A stretch of 64,000 bases of DNA, from contig JAFEDJ010000069.1 of assembly GCA_018241685.1 (NCBI GenBank), positions 124,001 to 188,000 of the forward strand. Direction: 5' to 3'. The notes beneath the pieces are model-generated. The model had not been told where the DNA came from, did not search any database, and saw only the letters and a program-made list of their open reading frames with translations. Shown piece after piece: positions 42,241-51,497 of the stretch. Source of the DNA: Pseudomonadota bacterium (GTDB lineage: Bacteria; Pseudomonadota; Gammaproteobacteria; Burkholderiales; Rhodocyclaceae). Numbering within the stretch: position 1 is the stretch's first letter; each line of letters opens with the position of its first letter. The translations under genes and the position numbers were made by a program.

Positions 42241-43215
42241 TCAGTATTTCCGTGCAACTGCGAAGGACGACAATTCTACCAACGATTCTTTAAAAATGGA
42301 AGAGGGAAGTTGATTAAGCGCATTAAGCGCGAGCTTGGCCTCTTCTTCAGCCACCTTACGGGTGGCTTCGATCGCACCGGATTCACGAATGGCACTCAGC
42401 ACCGCTGCGAAGTCGTCCCGTCCGCCGGTCTCGATAGCCTTGCGTACACAGGCCGCCTGCTCGGACGTGCCGTGCTGCATGACGTGGATCAGCGGCAGGG
42501 TCGGCTTGCCTTCGGCCAGGTCGTCGCCAATATGCTTGCCGGTATCCGCTTCTTCGCCGGAATAATCCAGCACGTCGTCGATCAATTGGAAAGCCGTACC
42601 GATATGCATGCCGAAGGCAGCGAGGCTGTCCTCGAGTTCCTGTCCGACGCCACCCAGAATACCGCCGAGCCGGGCCGCCGCTTCAAATAGCTTGGCCGTC
42701 TTGTAACGGATCACGCGCAGGTAATCATCCACTGCGACGTCGGCGTTGTGGCAATTGAGCAATTGCAGGACTTCGCCTTCGGCAATCACGTTGGTGGCGT
42801 CCGCGAGAACGCGCATCACCTTCATGTTGTCGGTGCCGACCATCATCTGGAATGCACGGGAATAAAGGAAATCCCCGACCAGCACGGAAGCCGCATTTCC
42901 GAACAGTGCATTGGCCGTCTTGTTGCCACGGCGCAATTCGGACTCGTCGACCACATCGTCGTGCAGGAGCGTTGCGGTGTGAATGAACTCCACGACCGCG
43001 GCCAATTCACGGTGGTAGCTGCCCTGATAACCGGCCGCACCAGCAGTAAACAAGACCATGGCCGGACGCAGTCTCTTGCCGCCGCTACCGATGATGTACT
43101 CGGCCACCTGGCGGATGAGGACCACGTCGGAGTAGAGGCGTTCCCTAATGACGGCGTCAAGCGCCTTCATGTCTTCGGCGATCGGCGCGTAAAGCTGCGT
43201 GAGAGACAAGACCAT
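42241..43215 (-). CDS. ispB: Octaprenyl diphosphate synthase IspB
   Basis: A 324-residue cytoplasmic polyprenyl synthase that makes the side chain of ubiquinone. The two aspartate-rich motifs are LLHDDVVDESELRRG and FQLIDDVLDY. GSGGKRLRPAMVLF is the IPP-binding region. I choose the ATG at 43215 (MVLSLTQLYAPIAEDM), since related proteins begin near SLTQLY; an upstream in-frame start gives 341 residues. Length then matches the family (about 322). Chain length C8 is the usual product in betaproteobacteria but is not read from sequence. Confidence 0.93.
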   Translation of the reverse strand: MVLSLTQLYAPIAEDMKALDAVIRERLYSDVVLIRQVAEYIIGSGGKRLRPAMVLFTAGAAGYQGSYHRELAAVVEFIHTATLLHDDVVDESELRRGNKTANALFGNAASVLVGDFLYSRAFQMMVGTDNMKVMRVLADATNVIAEGEVLQLLNCHNADVAVDDYLRVIRYKTAKLFEAAARLGGILGGVGQELEDSLAAFGMHIGTAFQLIDDVLDYSGEEADTGKHIGDDLAEGKPTLPLIHVMQHGTSEQAACVRKAIETGGRDDFAAVLSAIRESGAIEATRKVAEEEAKLALNALNQLPSSIFKESLVELSSFAVARKY

Positions 43216-43285
43216 GCCCAGGATAGGAAAAACGCGATGGTAGGGGGCCGACCGCGGTGGCGTCAAGCCGGGCCGGTCAAGTAAT

Positions 43286-44035
43286 TCACGACTCCGTCAC
43301 AGGTGCGGACAGACGATCGGGACGGTCTGAAAACACACTGGAAACACCCCAATCCAGCAGGCGCCGAGCCTCCGCACGGGAGTTCACCGTATAGATCATC
43401 ACCGCAAAACCCGCGTCGCATACGGCGGTGACATCGGCCTCAGTGACCCAGTGGCGTGACAGATTCAACGCAACGCAGGACAGTTGCCGCACGGTATCGA
43501 GGGCCGCTCGGGTATGGCGCTCCGCCAGCAAGGCTCGGGGAAGGTCGGGAGCTTCCTCGATGGCAGCCACGAGGGCATCAACGGAAAAGGAAGACAACAG
43601 AACCTGCTGGCCAGCAACGCCAGCGGCACTCAACATACGCCCGACGACCTGCCCGGTCTGCCTGTCATGGCCGGCAGCCGGCTTGATCTCCACATTGGCT
43701 GCCAACCCGAGACGCCGGCAGCTTTCGAGGGCCGCGGCAAAGGTGGGGATCGTCTCGCCGGCAAAAGCTGGATGGAAGCAACGACCGACATCGACGGCGG
43801 ACAACTCCGCCGCGCTCAGCTCGGCAACCCTCCCCCCTCGACCGGCGGTGCGGTCCAACGTTTCATCGTGGATCAGGAAAGGCTGGCCATCCGCGGACAA
43901 CATCACATCGAACTCGACGGCCCGACAACCGAGCCGGGCCGCGATCTCGAGCCCAGCCAGGGTATTTTCCGGCGCTAGCGCACCGCCGCAGCGGTGCGCT
44001 AGCAGCTCAGGCCACACCCAGCCGGCCATGGTCAC
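43286..44035 (-). CDS. ugpQ: Cytosolic glycerophosphodiester phosphodiesterase (UgpQ-like)
   Basis: A 249-residue enzyme that cleaves glycerophosphodiesters to glycerol-3-phosphate and alcohol. The GDPD signature is visible: LLAHRCGGALAPENTLAGLEIAARLG, AVEFDVMLSADGQPFLIHDETLDRT, and NVEIKPA. There is no signal peptide, so it acts in the cytoplasm, like UgpQ rather than GlpQ. It lies 11 bp after a UgpB-like binding protein gene, which supports a role in use of imported phosphodiesters. Confidence 0.9.
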   Translation of the reverse strand: MTMAGWVWPELLAHRCGGALAPENTLAGLEIAARLGCRAVEFDVMLSADGQPFLIHDETLDRTAGRGGRVAELSAAELSAVDVGRCFHPAFAGETIPTFAAALESCRRLGLAANVEIKPAAGHDRQTGQVVGRMLSAAGVAGQQVLLSSFSVDALVAAIEEAPDLPRALLAERHTRAALDTVRQLSCVALNLSRHWVTEADVTAVCDAGFAVMIYTVNSRAEARRLLDWGVSSVFSDRPDRLSAPVTES

Positions 44036-44046
44036 TCAGACCTCGA

Positions 44047-45351
44047 TCAGTCCAGCGCGCGCGAGCGCGACACGGCATTGTCGAGGGCCAGCTTGGACGG
44101 CTTGCGGTCGTCCCAGACGGACTCCAGCTCTTCCTCTATGATGCGGCGGACCGCTGCACGCTGCGGGTAGCTGCTCGCCCGGGACACGGAGCTCACCGGC
44201 TTGTGGGTCAGCTGCTGCACGCCGATGCGGATGGCCGCAAGGTCATCCGCCAGCAAGCGGCTTTCGGAAGCCAGCAGGCCTGCACGGTTGAGGGGCAGGT
44301 AACCCGCGGTGCGCTGCCATTCCACCTGACTCTCGCTGCTCAGCCAGAAGCTCACGAAACGGGCGATGGCCTTGTACTCGGCCGGCTTCTTGCCTGCGCC
44401 AATCCACATGGCCGGACCGTCAGCGAGGGTGTTCTGCGGCGCGCCGTAATAGTCTTCATGGTAAGGCAGCGTTGCCACACCAACCTCGAACCCGGCCTGG
44501 CGCTGCAAAGTCGGGAAGGCGGCAGAGGGCGCGGTGAGGACCGCGCACTCGCCCTTGGCGAAATGCTCGGTGGCTTCGTCGTCGCGGCCGAAGAGATGCA
44601 GGTAGCGAGCCTTCACCCACGAAGACAGCATCGCCACGTGCTTGACCTCGAGCATGCCGTTGATGGTCAGGCTGGCCCTCTTGCCTTCGGAGACGACCGG
44701 CTCGTTGTGCCAGGCGCTCATGTTCTCGACCAGAATCCAGGCCGGCTGGGCGGTGGTGTAAGGACAGGTGGCGCCGTGCGCAACCAGCTGGCCGAGGGTC
44801 TTTTGCAGCGCCTGCCAGGTCTTTGGTGCGTTATCCGGATCGACACCCGCGTCACGGAAGGCCTGCTTGTTGTAGAACATCACCGGAGTCGACAGACCGA
44901 CCGGTAGGGCAACCAGGCGATTGGCGCTATCGAGCGGAGTCGGCGTCATCATCGCCGGCGCACGCAGGGTCTCGAAACGCTCGCCGGCATCCTTCATGAC
45001 CTGATGAAGCGGGCGATAGCGTGTCGCGCCACTCAGGAAGCCAGGCAGGTCCCGCTCGCCAAGGATCATCATGTCCGGCAACGCGCCGTCGTTCCAGCGG
45101 CGCTCACGCACCACCACCTTGACCGCCGGATTGGTCGCGTTGTAGCGATCGACCAGTTTCTGCAACTGCTCGCCCTTGTCAGCGCCAAGGCTGTGCACCA
45201 GTTCGACTTCTTTCACGGCGGCATCCGCCGGCGCGGCACGGGAGGCCTGTGGTTTGGCAGCTGGCTGCGATTTGGCTGCGGCAGCCATGACTGGGGAGAC
45301 GCACACAGCGCCGAACGCCGCCAGCAGGGCGGTACGACTGAAGATATTCAT
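44047..45351 (-). CDS. UgpB-like extracellular solute-binding protein
   Basis: A 434-residue periplasmic binding protein of family 1. The signal peptide runs from MNIFSRTALLAAFGAV to about residue 24 (PVMAAA). The mature protein has VELVHSLGADKGEQLQKLVDRYN, ALPVGLSTPVMFYNKQAFRDAG and a KGECAVLTAPSAAFPTL stretch, as in UgpB (glycerol-3-phosphate and glycerophosphocholine uptake). Next gene is ugpQ. No ugpA, ugpE or ugpC gene is adjacent, so partners must be elsewhere or lost. A TATAAT lies 43 bp upstream on this strand. Confidence 0.82.
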   Translation of the reverse strand: MNIFSRTALLAAFGAVCVSPVMAAAAKSQPAAKPQASRAAPADAAVKEVELVHSLGADKGEQLQKLVDRYNATNPAVKVVVRERRWNDGALPDMMILGERDLPGFLSGATRYRPLHQVMKDAGERFETLRAPAMMTPTPLDSANRLVALPVGLSTPVMFYNKQAFRDAGVDPDNAPKTWQALQKTLGQLVAHGATCPYTTAQPAWILVENMSAWHNEPVVSEGKRASLTINGMLEVKHVAMLSSWVKARYLHLFGRDDEATEHFAKGECAVLTAPSAAFPTLQRQAGFEVGVATLPYHEDYYGAPQNTLADGPAMWIGAGKKPAEYKAIARFVSFWLSSESQVEWQRTAGYLPLNRAGLLASESRLLADDLAAIRIGVQQLTHKPVSSVSRASSYPQRAAVRRIIEEELESVWDDRKPSKLALDNAVSRSRALD

Positions 45352-45393
45352 GGGGAAGAGGTCCATCGACAGGAAGACGCAAATCAGGCGCTG

Positions 45394-45399
45394 ATTATA
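45394..45399 (-). promoter_or_regulatory. Candidate -10 box for the ugpB-like gene
   Basis: TATAAT on the minus strand, 43 bp before the start codon in the divergent intergenic region. No good -35 at the usual distance, so an activator may be needed. Confidence 0.4.
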
Positions 45400-45500
45400 G
45401 TAAGAAGCGCCCTGCTCCGCCCGCCCGGATTCGTGACAAGACGTTCAAGTCCCCCGCATGGAGGCCGTTTACGAGGTCAATGCAACGCGACCAGCGAGCC

Positions 45501-45947
45501 ATGACGAAACTCTCCCTGCGCCTGATGCTTTCGATTGTCGGCACCACCGCCCTGCTCGGCGGCTGCGAACGCCTGGGCATACCAGACCCGAGCAAGGCCG
45601 CCGCTCAGACCGAGGCCGAAGGCAAGGCAATCGGCAGCGCCTGCCGGCATGCGGGACGGGCGATCGAAGACTGCTTCACACTTAACCAGGGGGCATCCAA
45701 GGCTTCGGTGTTTGCTGGCTGGAAGGAAATGAACGACTACATGGCGGAGAACAAGATCAGCGAGGTCGCGCCGCAGCTTCCCCCGCCTCCACCGCCCACC
45801 CCACCCGGAACCAAGCCGGCCAAAGCCAAGAGTGTCGACGCTGATACGCAAAATGACGCCACGGACAGCGAAGACGGCACCAAGAACGATGCTGACTCAG
45901 CCGCCGCAGACGAAACTCCGCGCAAACGCCGCCGCGCCAAGGAATGA
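45501..45947 (+). CDS. Putative lipoprotein with proline-rich and charged tail
   Basis: A 148-residue protein starting MTKLSLRLMLSIVGTTALLGGC, a lipoprotein signal with lipobox LLGGC. The middle has two cysteines (SACRHAGRAIEDCFTLN) and a WKEMNDYMAENKI helix. It is followed by a run of prolines (residues about 94-103), an acidic stretch and a basic end RKRRRAKE. I do not recognise a family. It is probably anchored in the outer membrane; the charged tail could contact other envelope parts. It is convergent with the EAL gene, 15 bp apart. Confidence 0.65.
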   Translation: MTKLSLRLMLSIVGTTALLGGCERLGIPDPSKAAAQTEAEGKAIGSACRHAGRAIEDCFTLNQGASKASVFAGWKEMNDYMAENKISEVAPQLPPPPPPTPPGTKPAKAKSVDADTQNDATDSEDGTKNDADSAAADETPRKRRRAKE

Positions 45948-45962
45948 CCACCGCGGGACGAT

Positions 45963-47765
45963 TCAGCCAGAAGGCGGAGAATCTTCCTGACGGACCGCGT
46001 CCCGCCACCAGTCGATAAACACGTCAACAGGCATGGCCGACGCATAGAGATACCCTTGGGCGCAGTCGCAGCCCATGGCGACCAACATGCTTTCGGTTTC
46101 CTCGTTCTCTACGCCCTCGGCCACGACCTCCAGGCCGAAGGCGTGAGCGATACGCACCATCAACTCGACGATGGAGCGGTCGCTGGCCGACTGGACGATA
46201 CGCTCGACGAAGGACTTGTCGATCTTCAGTTCGTCCACCGGCAGACGGCGCAGGTAATCCATGGACGAATAGCCGGTGCCGAAATCGTCCAGCGCCAAGC
46301 GCCCGCCGCCTCCTTTCAAGGCCTCGAGCGTACGCACGGACATGCCCTCGCTCGACACCAGCCCCCCCTCGGTCAACTCGAAACACAGCCTGGACGGACT
46401 GATCCGCCAGGTTTCGCAGGTCTGCCGGATGAAGAGGGGCAACTCCGGATCCTGCAGATCCTCCGCCACCAGATTGGCCGAGATCCGCAGTTCGCAACCG
46501 GCCGCATCCAACGCAGCGAGGCTCTGGGCGGCCTGTTGGATCACCCAGCGGGACAGATCGGCCATGAGTCCCAGGCGCTCGAAGACACGCAAAACACGCC
46601 CTGGGGACACCGCCCGCCCTTCACTGTCGGTCCACCGCAGCAAGGCTTCGGCCCCCACGGGCCGGCGCGACGGCAACACTACCTGTGGCTGCAGGTAAAG
46701 CCGGAACTGGCGCGCCTCGAAAGCACGGGCCACTTCGGTCTCGAAATGTGCGTCCCTGTCGGCCCGACGCGTCACATCGGGACAGTACACATCGAAGAGC
46801 TGCCCCGAACGCCTGGCCACATTCACCGCCATCCTCGCGGTTCGTTCGAGATCCAGAACGTTTCGGGCATGCTCCGGAGCCCAACTGCCGCCGGCACAAA
46901 AACGGCCACGCAAGGCCGGAAACGCGTTGCTGCGTGCAGCATCGCAGGCATCCACCAACTTGTAGGCCGCCAGGGATACCTGCGCGGAACTGCGCAGATC
47001 CGGCAAGATTACCGCCCACTCCGCATTTCCCAGGGCACAGAGCACATCCCGCGGGCGCAGCGCCGCCCGCATGGCATCGGATAGCGCCAGACGCAAGCAA
47101 TCCTGCTCATCCAGCGCGAGGACATCGGCTGCAAACCCCCAATCTGCGGTGACAAGCACAAGGCCGAGCACATCGCCCTCTCCGACACACTTCAGGTACT
47201 CGGTCAGCAGGCCTAGAAAGCGGCGCCGATTGGGAATGCCGAGCACCGGATCGGCATCCTCGGCGCAGATGCGGAAGGCCTGCTCCTGCTCGACCGTCGC
47301 CTCGGCCAACACCCCGCCAAGACAGAATCCAAGACGTACCAACGCCATCTGGATGTCCAACTCGAGGCGATGAGCCGTGCTCCGCTCACCGAGCAATTGG
47401 GCCTGGCACTCCCCGAGGAGGGCTTCGGTCGCCAGGAAAGGAAATTCGGCCACGGCGCCTGCCAGATAGCATTCGAGCCAGCGCCTCACCAACTCCCGCA
47501 GCCAGGTCGCGGAAAAATCCCACTCGGCAAGACGGGCCAGGCTGGCACAAAACGCATCCAGCGGTGCCCCCCCCCCCTCGCCAACATGGGCGAAGCGTTC
47601 GGCAAGCCCAGCCGCCAGCACATCCACATCGACCATCCGGCCGAAAGCCCTGATGGCCGCCTGTTCCGCCGGTCCGATACCGTAACGCAGCAACAGACGC
47701 GCCAAGGCATCCCCATCGAAAGTCGGCACCACCAGGCCACCTGGGTTCAGGGCTCGAGTATTCAT
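45963..47765 (-). CDS. Degenerate-GGDEF plus EAL c-di-GMP phosphodiesterase
   Basis: A 600-residue cytoplasmic protein. An N-terminal helical region of about 170 residues is of unknown function. A GGDEF-like domain (about 180-340) begins with ADPVLGIPNRRRFLGLL but has GNAEWAV in place of GGDEF, so it should not make c-di-GMP. The EAL domain (about 350-590) is complete: GAEALLRW, ISANLVAED, CFELTEGG, LALDDFGTGYSSMDYL, ELKIDKSFV and VVAEGVEN. It should be an active phosphodiesterase. The ATG overlaps the stop of the HD-GYP gene (ATGA), so both are made together. Confidence 0.9.
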   Translation of the reverse strand: MNTRALNPGGLVVPTFDGDALARLLLRYGIGPAEQAAIRAFGRMVDVDVLAAGLAERFAHVGEGGGAPLDAFCASLARLAEWDFSATWLRELVRRWLECYLAGAVAEFPFLATEALLGECQAQLLGERSTAHRLELDIQMALVRLGFCLGGVLAEATVEQEQAFRICAEDADPVLGIPNRRRFLGLLTEYLKCVGEGDVLGLVLVTADWGFAADVLALDEQDCLRLALSDAMRAALRPRDVLCALGNAEWAVILPDLRSSAQVSLAAYKLVDACDAARSNAFPALRGRFCAGGSWAPEHARNVLDLERTARMAVNVARRSGQLFDVYCPDVTRRADRDAHFETEVARAFEARQFRLYLQPQVVLPSRRPVGAEALLRWTDSEGRAVSPGRVLRVFERLGLMADLSRWVIQQAAQSLAALDAAGCELRISANLVAEDLQDPELPLFIRQTCETWRISPSRLCFELTEGGLVSSEGMSVRTLEALKGGGGRLALDDFGTGYSSMDYLRRLPVDELKIDKSFVERIVQSASDRSIVELMVRIAHAFGLEVVAEGVENEETESMLVAMGCDCAQGYLYASAMPVDVFIDWWRDAVRQEDSPPSG

Positions 47766-49099
47766 CTCAGATAGAACTCGGATGGCACCACGCCATAGGC
47801 CCCGGGTGGCAGGGCCTTCACGATGAAATACTGTTCTCCGACCGCACCGGGCCGGTCGTACAGGAGGTCGACAGTCTGGGGATAGGTGTTCGGCTTCTTG
47901 TCCGACCCGAGGAGGATCATGACCTTCGGCTTCAGGCGACGGATGCGATTCTGCGCGACGACCACCGCGACTTCCCCCGAGTTGAGCTCGACCAAGGTGC
48001 CAACGGGATAGAGGCCGATGCACTGCACGAACTGATCGATCAGACTCGCAGAGAAGCAGCCCCCACGCTGGGCGCGCAACGCATCCAACGCAGTCTGGGC
48101 ACTCTCCGCCACTCCGTACGGGCGCTCGCGGGTCATCGCACAGTAGACGTCGCAGATACCGGAGATCTCGGCCATGATGCCTAGCGCCTTCCCGCTCAAG
48201 CCAGTCGGATAGCCACTACCGTCCACCCGCTCATGGTGTCTTCCGACAATCTCGAGCATCGCCGAACTTGCATGGGGAGATGCGGACAGGATCTGTCTTG
48301 AGTAATCCACGTGAGTCTTGAAAATCTCGTACTCCGTGGGCGTCAATCCGCCGGATTTGTGCAGAAGGCGCTGAGGAAGCCGCAGCTTGCCGACGTCCTG
48401 CAACATGCCAGCCATGCCAAGCGTTGCGATAGCATCCTCCCCCAGCCCCAGCGCACGTCCGAAGATCATCACGTGCGCGGCAACGTCGAGGGAGTGATCG
48501 TAGCTGTAACGATCCGTCTGCTTGAGGCGCACCAACCACAGAAGCGCATCCGGATTGCGGGCGACGCTCAACACCATTTCGGCCACGACACTGCGCACGC
48601 GTTCCAGATCCGGATTCAGACAGCTCTGCACGTCATGGGCAATCTGCTCCAGCACACCCTGCGCACGGGCCACGACCGGGAGTGTCGCGGCAATCTCGGT
48701 TTCGAGAGGCACTTCCGTTGCAACGGTGCTCGCACTCGACGTGCCTAGATCGATCGTCTCACCATCGCCCTGCTGTTCGAGGCCCCCCGCACGCAGAGCC
48801 CGCAACAGCGCAAAGAAATCGAGGGGACGCCGCCTTGCTCCCAGATCAAGCGGCCCCTTTGAAGCCTGCCGATGCCCGGGCAATCCTTCCGGCACCTTCG
48901 GATCGGAGCGCCAGGCATCGCCGACGGAACGACTCCGATCAACGTATACGAAGCGGCATTCCCGCTGCACCTGTCCAAGCATCGCCTCATTCTCGATCAG
49001 AAAGCCCTGCAGCAGGAACGGCGACTCCAGCCAGGGGCGATCGAGTTCGTCCACAAACATGCCAATGCTCAGATCGCGGGCTGCTACGATTTCCCTCAA
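47762..49099 (-). CDS. HD-GYP domain protein with altered HD motif
   Basis: A 445-residue cytoplasmic protein. The N-terminal 130 residues contain a DUF3391-like domain (ARDLSIGMFVDELDRPWLESPF). The HD-GYP domain follows: H202 and H209 in YDHSLDVAAHV, then GMLQDVGKLRLPQ, where the HD histidine is a glutamine (Q234-D235), and HHERVDGSGYPTG with an intact GYP (296-298). A later family-typical DxFDALT site reads CDVYCAMT. Loss of a metal ligand may reduce or abolish c-di-GMP hydrolysis, so a binding or sensory role is possible. It is translated together with the EAL protein. Confidence 0.88.
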   Translation of the reverse strand: MREIVAARDLSIGMFVDELDRPWLESPFLLQGFLIENEAMLGQVQRECRFVYVDRSRSVGDAWRSDPKVPEGLPGHRQASKGPLDLGARRRPLDFFALLRALRAGGLEQQGDGETIDLGTSSASTVATEVPLETEIAATLPVVARAQGVLEQIAHDVQSCLNPDLERVRSVVAEMVLSVARNPDALLWLVRLKQTDRYSYDHSLDVAAHVMIFGRALGLGEDAIATLGMAGMLQDVGKLRLPQRLLHKSGGLTPTEYEIFKTHVDYSRQILSASPHASSAMLEIVGRHHERVDGSGYPTGLSGKALGIMAEISGICDVYCAMTRERPYGVAESAQTALDALRAQRGGCFSASLIDQFVQCIGLYPVGTLVELNSGEVAVVVAQNRIRRLKPKVMILLGSDKKPNTYPQTVDLLYDRPGAVGEQYFIVKALPPGAYGVVPSEFYLR

Positions 49100-49133
49100 C
49101 GCACTTCTCCCGAACGACGACCGTCACCGATAG

Positions 49134-50171
49134 TCAGGGCGCCGGATTCGTGAACTGCAGGTGTATTGCATCTATCCCGGCCAGCACGGCTTCCGGCAAG
49201 ACCCGCTCGGCGGCCCGTAGATTGGCTTCAAGCTGTGCAACGGACGTTGCTCCAAGGATGGTACTCCCCACCAGCGGCTGCGCGACCACGAAGGCGATCG
49301 CCAGCTCGGTTGCCGTCAGGCCATGTTGTCGGGCCAGCTCCACGTAGGCCGCCACCGCCGGACGGACATTCGGCTTGTCATAACGCTGCCCGAAACTGGG
49401 GAATAGGGAAATCCGGCCGGATGCTCCGGGGTTGTCCAGATACTTGCCAGTCAGGTGGCCGAAGGCCAGCACGGAATAGGGCAACAAGCTGATCTTCTCG
49501 CGGAAGCACACCTCGGAAAGCCCCTGCTCAAAGACCCGATTGAGCAGGTTGTAGGCATTCTGGATGGTGGCAACCCGCGGCAGACCCAGTTCATCGGCAA
49601 TCCGCAGGAACTCCATCACCCCCCAGGGGTGCTCGTTGGACAGCCCTACATAGCGGATCTTGCCCTCCTTGACGAGTTCCCCGAGGACTTCCAGCTGCTC
49701 ACGAATCGGCGTCGCCGGACGCTCGGCGGCCGGATCGAAACGCCACTGCCCGAACATGGGCTGATTGCGGGCCGGCCAGTGCAATTGATACAGATCGACG
49801 TAATCGGTGCCGAGCCGCCGAAGGCTTCCTTCCAGCGCTGCCCGGATATTGTCCCCATCCATCGCCTGCGGTCCTCCGCGAATCCAGCCCATTCCGCGCG
49901 CCGGACCCGCCACCTTGGTGGCCAGCACGACCTTGTCGCGCGCCCTCCCCTTCAGCCACGAGCCGACGATGGACTCAGTCGCGCCGTAGGTCTCGGCTTG
50001 GGCCGGAACCGGATACATCTCAGCCGCATCGATGAAATTCACACCATGGGCGAAGGCGGCATCGAGCTGGGCATGCCCTTCCGCCTCGGTGTTCTGGCGG
50101 CCAAAGGTCATCGTACCGAGACAAACCGACGAAACCTGCAAGTCGCTGTTCCCCAACTGGCGATATTCCAT
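49134..50171 (-). CDS. tas: Aldo/keto reductase Tas
   Basis: A 345-residue NADPH-dependent aldo/keto reductase. The start MEYRQLGNSDLQVSSVCLGTM and the AAEMYPVPAQAETYGATES segment closely match Tas of enteric bacteria. The catalytic Asp/Tyr pair is in FIDAAEMY, and the histidine lies in YQLHWPARN. GGGAG lies before the ATG at 50171. Tas was first noted as a suppressor of tyrosine auxotrophy in E. coli, but its natural substrate is unclear. Monocistronic by appearance. Confidence 0.88.
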   Translation of the reverse strand: MEYRQLGNSDLQVSSVCLGTMTFGRQNTEAEGHAQLDAAFAHGVNFIDAAEMYPVPAQAETYGATESIVGSWLKGRARDKVVLATKVAGPARGMGWIRGGPQAMDGDNIRAALEGSLRRLGTDYVDLYQLHWPARNQPMFGQWRFDPAAERPATPIREQLEVLGELVKEGKIRYVGLSNEHPWGVMEFLRIADELGLPRVATIQNAYNLLNRVFEQGLSEVCFREKISLLPYSVLAFGHLTGKYLDNPGASGRISLFPSFGQRYDKPNVRPAVAAYVELARQHGLTATELAIAFVVAQPLVGSTILGATSVAQLEANLRAAERVLPEAVLAGIDAIHLQFTNPAP

Positions 50172-50334
50172 GAAATAGCTCCCAAAACCCCGGTAAAGAG
50201 ACGGCCCCGGCACAACGATCGGTTATCATCCGCCACCAGTCGGCCCGCCACCGCGCCGGGAATTGACGGCAGTGGCCGCTGGATATTCCGGAATTCTACA
50301 CATCCATCCTGCCACGACACTCCTTCAGCCCGTC

Positions 50335-51417
50335 ATGTCGTCTGTCAACCAGCCTCACCCGGCGCTCGGCGTCCTCGTCCAATGCCGGCCCGGTTTCGAA
50401 GCCGATGCCGCCCAGGAGCTCCAGACTGAAAGTCGGCGCCTCGCGGGCCGGATCGAAGCCCCCAGCAACGGCGGTTTCGTCTATCTCGCCCTGGACACCC
50501 CGGCCCCACACGATGAAATACGGCGCCGCCTCGACATCTCGCGGCTGATCTTTGCCCGCCAGGCCTTCCAGGTTCTGGCGATCATCGACGATCTGCCCGA
50601 GCGCGACCGGCTGACCCCCTTGAAGGAGGCCATCGCATCCTTCGGCGAGCGTTTCTCGGCACTTCTGTTGGAGACTCCCGACACCAACGACGGGAAAGAG
50701 CAATCGGGCTTTCTGAAACGCTTCGGCCCCTTGTTGCAGAAGTCGTTGGATCAAGCCGGCCTGCTGCGACCCGACACACCGCACCTGCCGCGCCTGCACC
50801 TTTTCCTGGTCGGCAGTCGGCAGGCCTGGCTCGGCCTCAGCCAGCCCAGCGAGTCCTCGCCATGGCCAATGGGCATCCCACGCCTGCGCATGCCCAAAGA
50901 GGCGCCAAGCCGTTCCACGCTCAAACTCGCCGAGGCGATCCTCACCCTGCTCACGCCTGACGAGCAACAGGCCACACTACGCGCCGGCCTGCAGGCCGTC
51001 GACCTGGGGGCCTCCCCCGGTGGCTGGAGTTGGCAACTGGCCAGCCGGGGCTTGCGGGTCACCGCCATCGACAACGGCCCCCTGGCCCCTTCGGCACTGG
51101 CGACCGGCCTCATCACGCACCAGCGTGCCGACGGTTTCACCTGGCGCCCCAAAAAACCCGTCGAATGGATGGTCTGCGATATGGTGGAACAACCATCACG
51201 AATCGCCCCCCTGATGGCCGAATGGATCGCCAGCGGACGCTGCCGGCACACGATCTTCAACCTCAAACTGCCGATGAAGCGCCGCCAGGAGGAAGTGGAA
51301 CGCTGCCGCGCCCTCATCGACCAGCGCCTGCGCCCGGCGGGCATCAAATATACATTGCGAATCAAACACCTCTATCACGACCGGGAAGAGGTTACGTGCT
51401 ATCTGACGCGGCGCTGA
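50335..51417 (+). CDS. rlmM: 23S rRNA 2-prime-O-ribose methyltransferase RlmM
   Basis: A 360-residue enzyme that methylates C2498 of 23S rRNA. An N-terminal THUMP-like part (VLVQCRPGFEADAAQEL) is followed by a SAM-binding methyltransferase domain with AVDLGASPGGWSWQLASRG, TAIDNGPLAP and WMVCDMVEQP. The end NLKLPMKRRQEEVERC, RIKHLYHDREEVTCYL is typical. Start taken at MSSVNQPHP (50335); the length then matches the family. The reading frame is open further upstream, so the start is not certain. Confidence 0.93.
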   Translation: MSSVNQPHPALGVLVQCRPGFEADAAQELQTESRRLAGRIEAPSNGGFVYLALDTPAPHDEIRRRLDISRLIFARQAFQVLAIIDDLPERDRLTPLKEAIASFGERFSALLLETPDTNDGKEQSGFLKRFGPLLQKSLDQAGLLRPDTPHLPRLHLFLVGSRQAWLGLSQPSESSPWPMGIPRLRMPKEAPSRSTLKLAEAILTLLTPDEQQATLRAGLQAVDLGASPGGWSWQLASRGLRVTAIDNGPLAPSALATGLITHQRADGFTWRPKKPVEWMVCDMVEQPSRIAPLMAEWIASGRCRHTIFNLKLPMKRRQEEVERCRALIDQRLRPAGIKYTLRIKHLYHDREEVTCYLTRR

Positions 51418-51430
51418 GCGCGCTCCGATG

Positions 51431-51436
51431 TATAAT
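51431..51436 (+). promoter_or_regulatory. Candidate -10 box for rhlE
   Basis: A perfect TATAAT lies about 62 bp before the rhlE start in the 80-bp gap after rlmM. No clear -35 partner is visible. Confidence 0.4.
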
Positions 51437-51497
51437 GCTTGCCTACTTAAATGCTGCAGTGCACTAAACAAACAGCACCGCCATCGTGATCATATCC

